DNA of 64,000 nt. Source: Bacteriovoracaceae bacterium. Lineage in GTDB: Bacteria > Bdellovibrionota > Bacteriovoracia > Bacteriovoracales > Bacteriovoracaceae. Below the pieces are notes generated by a model. That model made no database searches, was not told the origin of the DNA, and worked only from the letters and a program-made list of their open reading frames with translations. The DNA lies in the NCBI GenBank assembly GCA_023954635.1, contig JAGSHI010000002.1:31360-95359 (forward strand). The letters are read 5' to 3'. Positions 27,590 through 36,001 of this stretch are shown here, piece after piece. A program made the position numbers and the translations under genes. How positions within the stretch are numbered: the first letter of the stretch is position 1; each line of letters starts with the position of its first letter.

Positions 27590-29425
27590 ATGACTATTGC
27601 ATCAAACCTGCGAAATATCGCCGTTGTGGCCCACGTTGACCACGGAAAAACAACCCTTGTTGATTGTCTCCTTCACCAATCTGGTTCTTTCGATGAGAGA
27701 TCAGAAATTGCAGAAAGGGTCATGGACTCTGGAGATCAAGAGCGGGAACGTGGAATTACAATTACTGCAAAAAACTGTGCGATTGAGTGGAAAGACATGA
27801 AAATCAACCTCCTCGATACTCCAGGCCACGCCGACTTTGGAGGAGAAGTTGAAAGAGGTCTCGTCATGGTTGATGGTGTCCTTCTTCTTGTTGATGCCGC
27901 GGAAGGACCACTTCCCCAAACAAGATTCGTTCTCACTAAGGCCATGGAGAAAAATTTAAAGATTGCTCTCATAATTAATAAAGTAGATCGGCCAGATGCT
28001 AGAACTGAAGAAGTTAAAAGTGAAGTTGAAGACCTTCTCTTAGATCTTGCAAGTATGATCGAACCTGAAGACTTCGATTTAGATATTCCAATCATCTATG
28101 CTTCTGCAAAAAATGGTTGGGCCAACTCTGAATCAGAAGAAGAAAAAAGTGATATGAATGACTTACTTAATTTTATAGTAGGTGATTACTTTCCTTCTCC
28201 TAAAATCTCAGATGGGAATGAGTTCCAACTTCTCGTTGCGAATCTTGGTTACTCTAATTACCTCGGTCCTCAACTTATTGGAAGAATTCAGCGTGGGACA
28301 TTAAAGAAACACCAGACTGTTATTTGCATGGGTGAAGAAGCTCAGAAATCGTTTAAGGCCACAAACATTCAAGTCTATTCAGCTCTTGGAACAGAAGAAG
28401 TTGACTCTGTTGAGGCAGGGGAAATTGTCCTTATTGCAGGTTTAGAAAACCCACATATTGGGGATACAATTTGTGACTCCAGTAGACTTGAGGCCCTCGA
28501 AAGACTTAAAGTCGATCCTCCAACTGTTGGGGTTCATATATCTGTGAACACCTCACCTTTTTCAGGAAAAGATGGAGAATATTTAACATCTAGAAAGCTT
28601 GAAGAGTTCCTTGAAGAAGCAACTAAATTAAATGTTGCTCTTGCTTACGAATCTACTGATGACCCTAAAGTTTATAAACTCCTTGGTCGAGGTGAACTTC
28701 AATTAGCTGTAGTTTTTGAAGACTGGAGAAGAAGAGGTTTTGAATTCATGATTTCGAGACCTGAGGTTGTCTTAAAAGAAATTGATGGCGCGAAACATGA
28801 ACCATTTGAAAACTTTGTTGTTGATATACCAAGTGACTGTACCGGTGCCGTTACCGAGAAACTCGCCAAAAGAAAAGGTGTCATGGAGGCCATGCAGCCA
28901 ATCGGAGATACCAGAACAAGAATGGAATTTACTATTCCATCAAGAGGTCTCATTGGATATCGCTCTACCTTTTTAACAGACACTCGAGGAGAGGGCCTGA
29001 TGAGCTCTGAATACCTTGGCTATAGACCTTGGATGGGTCAAATGTTGGCTCGTCAAAATGGATCTTTAATCGCAGACAGAAATGGAAAGATGACACCCTA
29101 CGCACTTTTTAACCTTTTAAGTTCTGGTGAGCAGTTCGTTAAACCAGGTGAGAATTGCTACGAGGGAATGGTCATCGGGCAAAATAAAAAAACAAATGAT
29201 ATCAATGTAAACGCAGTGCGAGAAAAACACCTTTCCAGTATGAGAACCGCGGGAAAAGACGAAAATATTACGCTACCTCCCATACGAGAAAGGTCACTAG
29301 AGTGGGCCATGGATTGGATTGATAACGATGAATGGGTTGAAATTACGCCAAAAGATATTAGAATTCGTAAAAAGATCTTATTGTCGAACATGCGTTCTGT
29401 GATCAGGGCGGATAAAAAAAAGTAA
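27590..29425 (+). CDS. typA: GTPase BipA/TypA
   Basis: 611 residues from the ATG at 27590; the upstream TTG at 27536 is rejected because homologues start near NLRNIAVVAHVDHGKTT. G1 is AHVDHGKTT, G2 ERGITI, G3 DTPGHADF and G4 NKVDRPD, followed by EF-G-like domains and the BipA C-terminal domain. It is a ribosome-binding GTPase important under stress. It is followed after 11 bases by the chalcone-isomerase-like gene. Confidence 0.95.
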   Translation: MTIASNLRNIAVVAHVDHGKTTLVDCLLHQSGSFDERSEIAERVMDSGDQERERGITITAKNCAIEWKDMKINLLDTPGHADFGGEVERGLVMVDGVLLLVDAAEGPLPQTRFVLTKAMEKNLKIALIINKVDRPDARTEEVKSEVEDLLLDLASMIEPEDFDLDIPIIYASAKNGWANSESEEEKSDMNDLLNFIVGDYFPSPKISDGNEFQLLVANLGYSNYLGPQLIGRIQRGTLKKHQTVICMGEEAQKSFKATNIQVYSALGTEEVDSVEAGEIVLIAGLENPHIGDTICDSSRLEALERLKVDPPTVGVHISVNTSPFSGKDGEYLTSRKLEEFLEEATKLNVALAYESTDDPKVYKLLGRGELQLAVVFEDWRRRGFEFMISRPEVVLKEIDGAKHEPFENFVVDIPSDCTGAVTEKLAKRKGVMEAMQPIGDTRTRMEFTIPSRGLIGYRSTFLTDTRGEGLMSSEYLGYRPWMGQMLARQNGSLIADRNGKMTPYALFNLLSSGEQFVKPGENCYEGMVIGQNKKTNDINVNAVREKHLSSMRTAGKDENITLPPIRERSLEWAMDWIDNDEWVEITPKDIRIRKKILLSNMRSVIRADKKK

Positions 29426-29436
29426 AGGAAATTTAT

Positions 29437-29994
29437 ATGAAAAATTTTGCAGTATTATTTGTCACACTTTTTTTAACACTCAATCTCCAGGCTGCTACAA
29501 AAGCTAACATCACAATGCCTGACACTAAAAATGTTTCAGGAAGAGTTCTTCACTTGAACGGACAAGGCATCAGAAAAGCAACATGGCTTGGAATCAAAGT
29601 TTATGTTGGTGGATTATACCTAGAAGAAAAATCAACTAACCATAAAGCTTTTCTTGAAAGTGAAAAATCTCTTAAGCAAGTTGTTATGCATTTTGTAAGA
29701 GATGTTGATGGTGAAAAATTAGTTGGTGGATGGAATGATGGATTCAAGAACTCTGGAAACGATAAGAAAGAATTGAAAGACAGACTTGCTACTTTTAATT
29801 CTTATATGGCAGATGTTAAGAAAGGCCAAGAAATTGTCCTTACTTTCACTCCTAATCAAACTGAAGTCACCTTTAACGGTCAAAAGAAAGCTGCCATTAA
29901 GGGTGGAGATTTTGGAAAAGCTCTACTTTCAGTATGGTTCGTTGGACAAGACGACAAAGGACTTACTAAAGGTATGCTTGGTCTAGAAAAATAA
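29437..29994 (+). CDS. Secreted chalcone isomerase-like domain protein
   Basis: 185 residues with a signal peptide (VLFVTLFLTLNLQA). The mature part matches the bacterial chalcone-isomerase-like family: GRVLHLNGQGIRKATWLGIKV, YVGGLYLEE, FVRDVDGEKLVGGWNDGF, VWFVGQDDKG. Bacterial members are periplasmic and lack a demonstrated flavonoid reaction; they may bind fatty acids. AAAGGA precedes the ATG. Confidence 0.85.
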   Translation: MKNFAVLFVTLFLTLNLQAATKANITMPDTKNVSGRVLHLNGQGIRKATWLGIKVYVGGLYLEEKSTNHKAFLESEKSLKQVVMHFVRDVDGEKLVGGWNDGFKNSGNDKKELKDRLATFNSYMADVKKGQEIVLTFTPNQTEVTFNGQKKAAIKGGDFGKALLSVWFVGQDDKGLTKGMLGLEK

Positions 29995-29997
29995 TTT

Positions 29998-30390
29998 CTA
30001 ATATTCAGAATATTTTTTAGAACTACCCCGCACTTTTTCTGCGGGGTATTTTTTTGCATTTTTTTCAAACTTTTTTTCAATGGCAGTAACTAAATCTAAA
30101 TTCATCACATCTGAAATTCTAGAAGTGTAAAAAAGAATGTCACAAATCTCTTCAGCAATCTCTTCTCTCTTCTTTATATTTTCTAAACTTTCATTTGTTA
30201 ACTCACTAGCTGCTTCATTTGATAGCCATTGGAAATGTTCCATTAACTCAGCGCACTCTACAGACAAGGCCATTGAGAGATTTTTAGGAGTATGAAACTG
30301 GTCCCAATCTCTCTCTTTTGAAAATTCTGCCATTCTTTTTACTAAATCCTGAATATTTATATTGTATTTTTCCAAGCTTCCCACCCTCAA
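29998..30390 (-). CDS. MazG-like nucleotide pyrophosphohydrolase
   Basis: 130 residues. The metal-binding helices are visible as LSVECAELMEHFQW and REEIAEEICDILFYTSRI, the EExxE/ExxD pattern of all-alpha NTP pyrophosphohydrolases (iMazG/dCTPase type). It likely cleans non-canonical or excess nucleotides. Its 3' end contains the hairpin that terminates the opposite gene. Confidence 0.85.
   Translation of the reverse strand: MRVGSLEKYNINIQDLVKRMAEFSKERDWDQFHTPKNLSMALSVECAELMEHFQWLSNEAASELTNESLENIKKREEIAEEICDILFYTSRISDVMNLDLVTAIEKKFEKNAKKYPAEKVRGSSKKYSEY
30024..30055 (+). terminator. Rho-independent terminator of typA-CHI unit, inside the convergent mazG 3' end
   Basis: The perfect 8-base stem TACCCCGC (30024-30031) / GCGGGGTA (30041-30048), with a 9-base loop, is followed by seven T on the plus strand. 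On the minus strand there is no T-run, so it serves the plus-strand gene although it lies within the coding end of the mazG-like gene. Confidence 0.85.
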
Positions 30391-30520
30391 GCTCCCTTTA
30401 AATAGGGCAATTTGCCAATTGTATATTTTTTCTTACGCTACTTAAGATACTAGCTATCTTATTAAAATTTTAGGAAAAATTAAGTTTTTTCTTTCTATTT
30501 CATTCCTTAAAATTAAGTCA

Positions 30521-30549
30521 TTGTAAGCTTAAAGTGAATGGCTTATGAT
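30521..30549 (+). promoter_or_regulatory. Promoter of the response regulator gene
   Basis: TTGTAA (30521-30526), 17-base spacer and TATGAT (30544-30549) lie 32 bases before the TTG start codon. Good match to the housekeeping sigma70 pattern. Confidence 0.6.
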
Positions 30550-30581
30550 AAAGCACTTTTTATTTAGTCAGGAGAGCTCTT

Positions 30582-31253
30582 TTGCATCTAACCATAGTAG
30601 ATGACATGCAAGACAACTTAGAGTGTTACCAAGAACTTTTGGGTGACAGGTTTGAGCTGGAGCTTATTCAAGACCCTACAGGTCTTATTCCTTTCCTTTC
30701 TAAAACTTCAACAGACATGCTTATTCTCGATCTTCATATGCCTAAGATAGAAGGTTTTGAGCTCTTTGAAGAAGTTCGAAAAGACCATAAGAACTTACCA
30801 GTTATTTTTCTTACGGCCGACCCTTCGGAAGATGCTGTTGTAAAAGGTTTAAGTCTTGGAGCAGAAGACTTCATTACTAAGCCAGTTTCTTTAAGAGAAC
30901 TTGAAGCTAGAATTCTTAACAAGCTCATTAAGAGCCCTGAACTTTCCGGAGAAGAATCTTCTGAAAAGTGTCTTAAGTTTGATGGCTTTATTCTGTACTT
31001 AAAGACTCAATCAGCAAAAGTTGAAGACAAACTGATTCAACTAACTCCAATTGAGTTCAAACTAATCTCGCTTTTGGCCTCAAATCCAAATGAAGTTTAC
31101 GATAGATCATATATCTCAAACATGCTGTGGCCTAACGTACACGTACAGAACCAAAACATAGATACTCACCTCTCAAACTTGAGAAAAAAGCTTCATCCGT
31201 TTTCTAAAAATATTAAAACGATTAAATCTCGCGGGTACATTCTTAGAATCTGA
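30582..31253 (+). CDS. OmpR/PhoB-family response regulator (orphan)
   Basis: 223 residues beginning with TTG five bases after GGAGAG. The receiver domain has the acidic pair in IVDD, phospho-acceptor Asp50 (LILDLHMPK), Thr78 and Lys100. The winged-helix effector domain follows (LTPIEFKLISLLASNPNEV, NIDTHLSNLRKKL, IKSRGYILRI). No histidine kinase is adjacent, so its partner is elsewhere. Confidence 0.93.
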   Translation: MHLTIVDDMQDNLECYQELLGDRFELELIQDPTGLIPFLSKTSTDMLILDLHMPKIEGFELFEEVRKDHKNLPVIFLTADPSEDAVVKGLSLGAEDFITKPVSLRELEARILNKLIKSPELSGEESSEKCLKFDGFILYLKTQSAKVEDKLIQLTPIEFKLISLLASNPNEVYDRSYISNMLWPNVHVQNQNIDTHLSNLRKKLHPFSKNIKTIKSRGYILRI

Positions 31254-31369
31254 CTTCTTTTGTCCAACTTAAATTTGTAAGAAAATTTCTTCTCTCTATT
31301 GTTGAGAAGACAACCTAGTGTTAGCCTTGTTAGCATCATAAATTTTATTTTTCATCATGGAGGATTTGA

Positions 31370-31828
31370 ATGAAAAAACTTCTACTTACTATGCTTGCTT
31401 TTGGAATGATGTCTGCTGCTAACGCTGCTTCTTATCAGGCTCAAGGTTGTGGACTTGGATCAACAATTTGGACAGACGGATCAAGTCTTGTACACCAAAT
31501 TCTTGGAGCTACAACTAACGGACTTTCTGGTAACCAAACTTTTGGTATGACATCAGGAACTTCAAACTGTGAACTTGATGGAGCTGGTGGACAAGCTCAA
31601 ACAGTTTTCATCGAAGCTAACAAAGTTGCTCTTTCTAACGACATCGCTCGTGGAAACGGAACAACTCTTGCTTCACTTACAAAAATGTACGGTTGTTCAA
31701 ATGTTGATGCCGTAGGAACAGTTCTTCAAAAAAGATATGAAGAAATTTTTCCTTCACAGAATGCTGCTGCGACTTCAATTAACAGCAAAATTTCTAACAT
31801 CATCGACGAAACTAAAGCTTGTATCTAA
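31370..31828 (+). CDS. DUF3015 family secreted protein
   Basis: 152 residues with a signal peptide (LLLTMLAFGMMSAANA). The mature protein begins SYQAQGCGLGSTIW and keeps the DUF3015 pattern, including QTFGMTSGTSNC, IEANKVALSNDIARGNG and a C-terminal cysteine; four cysteines in all. A strong ribosome binding site (GGAGG), a strong terminator and a codon pattern rich in AAC/GGA suggest high expression. Function unknown. Confidence 0.88.
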   Translation: MKKLLLTMLAFGMMSAANAASYQAQGCGLGSTIWTDGSSLVHQILGATTNGLSGNQTFGMTSGTSNCELDGAGGQAQTVFIEANKVALSNDIARGNGTTLASLTKMYGCSNVDAVGTVLQKRYEEIFPSQNAAATSINSKISNIIDETKACI

Positions 31829-31852
31829 GCTAATTTAGATTTTGCCAATTAG

Positions 31853-31896
31853 GCCCTGATCATCTAGGCTGATGCCTTATGATCAGGGCTTTTTTT
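31853..31896 (+). terminator. Strong terminator of the DUF3015 gene overlapping the next gene's start codon
   Basis: A perfect 11-base stem, GCCCTGATCAT (31853-31863) / ATGATCAGGGC (31879-31889), with a 15-base loop and seven T (31890-31896). The first three bases of the right arm are the ATG of the DUF4105 gene, and the T-run encodes its Phe-Phe. Confidence 0.9.
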
Positions 31897-33792
31897 ATAC
31901 TCAATATTCTTATTTTTTCATGTAGTGTATTCTCTGCAAGTTCAAAAGAATTTAATCAACTAATAAAAACAGGTTTAAACAACTCAGCTCATCTTGATGC
32001 TCAATGGCTTAACGCTCTTCATTATAAGAAAACTTTATTTGGAGGTTTCCAGAGTGAAGCCGACAGTAAGTCTTTCTTTTTTGCAAAAGACGGAGAAGAT
32101 AATTCCAAATCAGAAATGCAGGCCACAATATTGGCCCTACTTGAAGGTAAGCCTTCAGATATAAATCAACACGCTCAATGTCGATTTCCAACGCGTACAA
32201 AAATAATTAAAAGACTTTTTCCAGACCTTGCCAATAATTTAAAAATCGTTTGTCCCCAGTTCGAAGAGTTTAAGAAAAAATTATCTGCGAAAGCTGTTTC
32301 AATTGTTTTTTCTTCCTATTATTTGGATACTCCAGCTTCAGCTTTTGGGCACACTTTAATGCGTTTTAGTAAATATGCAGATCCAAAAGAGGGTGAATCT
32401 TTTGAGCTTCTCGACAATGCCGTAAATTATTCAGCAAATGTAACAACAAATAATGCTCTCATTTATGGACTACTTGGGCTTTCAGGTGGCTTTAAAGGTG
32501 AGTTCGCTTTTATGCCTTATTTTTATAAAGTTCGTGAGTATAACGACTTTGAATCAAGAGATATATGGGATTACCATTTAAACCTTAATCAAGAACAAAT
32601 AGACACTGTAGTCACACATGTCTGGGAAATGAAGCAAACTTACTTTGCCTATTGGTATCTAACAGAAAACTGTAGTTATCATATGTTGTCACTTCTTGAT
32701 GTCGCTAATCCGAACTGGAGACTCGCAGAGAGAAATCCTTATTTTGTTGTACCAGTTGATACCATTCAAACAGTAAAAGATACTCCTAACCTTCTCAAAA
32801 CGGTTAGTTTTCGCCCAAGTAAAAGAAGGGTCATCAAATCCAGGCTTGAGAAAATGAGCTCAGAAGAAAAATCCTCTTTTGATCAGATGGCCAAAGATTT
32901 TACTAAACCATTCGACGATGAAGGCCTTTCAGAAAAATCAAAGGCAAATGTATTAGATGCGGCCATGGATTTCTTAGATTACAAATATGCTGAAGAAATT
33001 CTTATGAATAATTCGACACCTTCTGCCTGGAAAAGAAAATTTCTAATTGCGAGAAGTAAAATTTCCATCAAATCTAAAGAAGTTCAGATCCCTTTTCCAA
33101 CTAAAGAGCAACCTCAACTTGGACACAGAAGCAGGAGAATAGCGATTGGTGGCGGGAAAGCTTCTGAAAGTGATGCCTTTGGTCTCTTTGAGTATCGTTT
33201 TACTCTCCATGATCTTCTAGATAACCCTATTGGACACAATAAGGATGCATGGATGGAAATGGGAAATTTCAAGTTTCGCTATCATCCAAAAGTAGAATCG
33301 AAAGGTGATTCATCTATGTTTAGGCTTGATGATTTTTCTCTCTTTCACGTTCTCTCTTTATCACCTCTTCAAGAATATTTTTCGACTATGACTTGGACAG
33401 CGAGGCTTGGGGCCAAGACGATTAAAGATGAGGGATGTTCATATTGCTTTACCCCCATGATGAGAATCGGTGGTGGACTTAGCCAAGATTTTAACTGGCT
33501 TGTTTATTACGTTCTCCTTTCTACTGAAGCTGAAGCATGGAAAAATATCGGAGACAAAGGCTATCGCTTTGGAGCAGGTCCAGAAGGTGGTATTGTTCTA
33601 AGATTTACAGATAAGTTTCAAGCTTTTTTAAAAGGTGAATACATAAGACGATTTTTTACTGATCATGAATGGACATATGAATACTCTGGTTCCCTTCGAA
33701 TGGAATTATTTGAGAACAATTCGCTTGAAACTTCTTACACCCGATTTGAAAGAGAAGGTGAAGCCCTCGTAAAGTATCTTCTTTATTTTTAA
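31879..33792 (+). CDS. DUF4105 (Lnb N-terminal-like) periplasmic/outer-membrane protein
   Basis: 637 residues with a signal peptide (FFILNILIFSCSVFSA). The DUF4105 domain contains VFSSYYLDTPASAFGHTLMR, NAVNYSANV, YGLLGLSGGFKGEFAFMPY and LTENCSYHMLSLLD. The C-terminal about 200 residues alternate beta strands and end in VKYLLYF, suggesting a beta-barrel. Candidate conserved Cys/His residues (FGHT, ENCSYH) could be catalytic. The only workable start, ATG 31879, lies in the right arm of the upstream terminator. Confidence 0.88.
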   Translation: MIRAFFILNILIFSCSVFSASSKEFNQLIKTGLNNSAHLDAQWLNALHYKKTLFGGFQSEADSKSFFFAKDGEDNSKSEMQATILALLEGKPSDINQHAQCRFPTRTKIIKRLFPDLANNLKIVCPQFEEFKKKLSAKAVSIVFSSYYLDTPASAFGHTLMRFSKYADPKEGESFELLDNAVNYSANVTTNNALIYGLLGLSGGFKGEFAFMPYFYKVREYNDFESRDIWDYHLNLNQEQIDTVVTHVWEMKQTYFAYWYLTENCSYHMLSLLDVANPNWRLAERNPYFVVPVDTIQTVKDTPNLLKTVSFRPSKRRVIKSRLEKMSSEEKSSFDQMAKDFTKPFDDEGLSEKSKANVLDAAMDFLDYKYAEEILMNNSTPSAWKRKFLIARSKISIKSKEVQIPFPTKEQPQLGHRSRRIAIGGGKASESDAFGLFEYRFTLHDLLDNPIGHNKDAWMEMGNFKFRYHPKVESKGDSSMFRLDDFSLFHVLSLSPLQEYFSTMTWTARLGAKTIKDEGCSYCFTPMMRIGGGLSQDFNWLVYYVLLSTEAEAWKNIGDKGYRFGAGPEGGIVLRFTDKFQAFLKGEYIRRFFTDHEWTYEYSGSLRMELFENNSLETSYTRFEREGEALVKYLLYF

Positions 33793-34853
33793 GAAAATAA
33801 CTTTTCAACTTCTTCAATTATTATTTTTTTTCCATCACTTACTTTAGTTTCTTTAATTTCTATTTTATTGCTTAAAAAAGAATCTAAAAGAGTCGATAGT
33901 TTAAGACTACTAAACTCTTCTTCCTCAACTACCATACTTCCAATTTTCTTTTGAGCTTCCATAGCATTATGATACTGCTCATTTTTTTGAGCAATTTTCA
34001 AAGGAATAAAAATACTTCTCTTGTTTAATGAAATGAGTTCACTCACTGTTCCCGCCCCAGCTCGACTAAGAACAACAGAAGAAAGCTTAAAAAGGTCTAT
34101 CATCTCTTCACCAACAAACTTTACTGGAATGTAATAATCAGATTTAAGTTTCTCATACTCATCAATAAATTGTTTTCCGACCTGATGAATCACTAAGTAT
34201 TTTTGAGATAACTCTGCGAGATTCTCTTTAATCTTTTCATTTAATAATTTTGCCCCATTCCCCCCACCTGTTATAAAGAGAATAGGTCGATCTGAATTAT
34301 TAACTTCTTTCCCATCAATCAGAACCTTACCTATTGAATCTGAATGACAAGAGTCTCTAACTGGATATCCAGAATATACCGTTTTATTTTTGGGAAAATA
34401 ATTAAATGACTCTTCAAACGAAATGAAGATCTTATCTGCAAATTTAGAAGCAATTTTATTTGCTAGACCTACTCTTGAAGTTTGTTCATGGATAAAAATC
34501 TTTTTGCCTGTAAGCCAAGCCGCAACAACGACAGGTACACTGACAAATCCACCAGTACTAAAGACCAAAGTATTCATGGGAGATTTTCTAAGCAATATAA
34601 AAAAAGCTTCAATGACTCCTAAACCGACCTTAAAAAGATCAATCATATTTTGAAAGCTAAAATATCGTCTCAACTTTCCGGTATGAATCAAGTGATATTT
34701 AATTTCTTTACCTGGAACTATTTCACTTTCAATCCCATTTCCGCCAATATATTCGATTTCATAACCCTTATTTTTTAATTCTTCGATAAGAGTCAGAGCA
34801 GGCATTACATGTCCTCCACTTCCTCCTCCAGAAAAAATTATTCTTTTAATCAT
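33789..34853 (-). CDS. murG: MurG-like UDP-GlcNAc:lipid I glycosyltransferase
   Basis: 354 residues of the GT-B MurG family. N-terminal GGGSGGH at 9-15, FSTGGFVSVPVVVAAWL, IHEQTSRVGLANKIA and YSGYPVRD in the acceptor half; RAGAGTVSELISLNKRSIFIPL in the UDP-GlcNAc-binding half. MurG makes lipid II. The LRRYFSFQN and YSGYPVRD blocks recall Firmicute-type MurG, and no other cell-wall gene is nearby, so it may be a second copy or a paralogue with a different acceptor. It overlaps the upstream tetR gene by 8 bases. Confidence 0.78.
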   Translation of the reverse strand: MIKRIIFSGGGSGGHVMPALTLIEELKNKGYEIEYIGGNGIESEIVPGKEIKYHLIHTGKLRRYFSFQNMIDLFKVGLGVIEAFFILLRKSPMNTLVFSTGGFVSVPVVVAAWLTGKKIFIHEQTSRVGLANKIASKFADKIFISFEESFNYFPKNKTVYSGYPVRDSCHSDSIGKVLIDGKEVNNSDRPILFITGGGNGAKLLNEKIKENLAELSQKYLVIHQVGKQFIDEYEKLKSDYYIPVKFVGEEMIDLFKLSSVVLSRAGAGTVSELISLNKRSIFIPLKIAQKNEQYHNAMEAQKKIGSMVVEEEEFSSLKLSTLLDSFLSNKIEIKETKVSDGKKIIIEEVEKLFS

Positions 34854-35418
34854 TAGTCCGGGCCTCCAGGTTGCGAGTAATCAAATCCGCTACCATTTTC
34901 TGAGCAATTATTAAGGGATCTTTACAATCCATCATTTGGCATTCATTTAATGATCCATTGTATAGAATCATTATTTGAGTCCCAACCGATTCATCACTTA
35001 TTTTAAGCTCAACAAGTCGCTCATCAATAAATTCTTTAATAAGGCTTTTGTGTTCTATAGAAAATCTTTTTATCGATTGATTGTCATTTTTGTATTCAAA
35101 AGAAGCTTTTGTAAAAAGACAGCCATTATACTTCTTACCGACGAGTTTGCTTAGACCTTCAAACAACCCGGTGATCTGACTGAGTGGATTTTTTCCTGAT
35201 TTTTTTGCAATTGAAAATAAACGATTTCTAATTTCTTCATCTTGCCTTCTAAGAACAGCAAGGACTAGTTCATCTTTAGAACTAAAATGTTTATAGAGAG
35301 TCATCTTAGCGACTCGCGCTTCTTTAAGAATTGCCTCAATTCCTGTTGCCTTAAACCCCTTTTCCATGAAAAGGTCTAAGGCCGCATCCATCAGCTGTTC
35401 TCTTTTAGATCTAGGCAT
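34846..35418 (-). CDS. TetR/AcrR family transcriptional regulator
   Basis: 190 residues. The N-terminal helix-turn-helix is typical: REQLMDAALDLFMEKGFKA, TGIEAILKEARVAKMTLYKHF, SSKDELVLAVL. The C-terminal ligand domain has several cysteines (CLF, CQMMDC). It is transcribed divergently from the thioredoxin gene and in one unit with the MurG-like gene. A perfect palindrome in the thioredoxin promoter is its likely operator. Confidence 0.9.
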   Translation of the reverse strand: MPRSKREQLMDAALDLFMEKGFKATGIEAILKEARVAKMTLYKHFSSKDELVLAVLRRQDEEIRNRLFSIAKKSGKNPLSQITGLFEGLSKLVGKKYNGCLFTKASFEYKNDNQSIKRFSIEHKSLIKEFIDERLVELKISDESVGTQIMILYNGSLNECQMMDCKDPLIIAQKMVADLITRNLEARTND

Positions 35419-35535
35419 CTATCATACAGACCATTCTATCTATTAATTAATACAAAATTAGAATAACACAAACCCGACACCAAACAAGAACATTAAAAAT
35501 AACTATAATTACAATCACTTAAAGAGAAAATTCGC

Positions 35536-35545
35536 CAAGCGCTTG
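35536..35545. repeat. Short perfect palindrome beside the thioredoxin promoter
   Basis: CAAGCGCTTG, a 10-base perfect palindrome, overlaps the proposed -35 hexamer of the thioredoxin promoter. It may be part of the same regulatory site or chance. Confidence 0.35.
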
Positions 35546-35570
35546 AATATACTGATCAGTATAGTATAAT
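35543..35570 (+). promoter_or_regulatory. Promoter of thioredoxin gene
   Basis: TTGAAT (35543-35548), a 16-base interval and a perfect TATAAT (35565-35570), 66 bases before the thioredoxin ATG. The interval is almost entirely filled by the 16-base palindrome. Confidence 0.7.
35548..35563. promoter_or_regulatory. Likely TetR operator: 16-base perfect palindrome
   Basis: TATACTGATCAGTATA reads identically on both strands and sits between the -35 and -10 of the thioredoxin promoter, 130 bases from the start of the divergent tetR gene. The location is a classical repressor site. Assignment to this TetR is inference. Confidence 0.7.
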
Positions 35571-35636
35571 TAAATAAAGTGTAACGTTCTAACGACTTTG
35601 AACACTTATAAGTATCAACATAAACATGGAGATATT

Positions 35637-35960
35637 ATGACAATTAGAACTCTTACGAACGAAACATTTAAAAGCACAGTGAAGGACTCTAGCGGAGTTC
35701 AATTAATAAAGTTTGGAGCAGACTGGTGTGGTCCCTGCAAGGCCATTGAACCGACATTAAATCAATTATCATCTGAGTACACAGGAAAAGCAGATGTCTT
35801 TGAGATTGATGTCGACAAGGAACCAGAACTGGCATCCTCGTTAAACATTCGAGGCATTCCTGCTGTAATGATTTTTAAAGATGGAGAGCTTCAGGAAAAT
35901 TTAACTGGCGTTCAACCTATTGATCAGTACAGGCAGGTTCTCGACAGAAATATTCAATAG
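35637..35960 (+). CDS. Thioredoxin
   Basis: 107 residues from the ATG with GGAG five bases upstream; an earlier TTG at 35598 has none. The active site WCGPC lies at 30-34, and the conserved cis-proline is in IRGIPAVMIFKDGE. It reduces protein disulfides in the cytoplasm. Control by the neighbouring TetR regulator would link it to a chemical or redox stress signal. Confidence 0.95.
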   Translation: MTIRTLTNETFKSTVKDSSGVQLIKFGADWCGPCKAIEPTLNQLSSEYTGKADVFEIDVDKEPELASSLNIRGIPAVMIFKDGELQENLTGVQPIDQYRQVLDRNIQ

Positions 35961-35966
35961 TAATAT

Positions 35967-36001
35967 CCGGAGTAGCTAGAATTAGCTCTCCGGAGAATTT
36001 T
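35967..36001 (+). terminator. Terminator-like hairpin after thioredoxin
   Basis: CCGGAG-T-AGCTA (35967-35978) pairs with TAGCT-CTCCGG (35983-35993) around a GAAT loop, with one bulged T, followed by AGAATTTTA. The T-run is weak but the stem is strong; it lies between two convergent genes. Confidence 0.6.
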
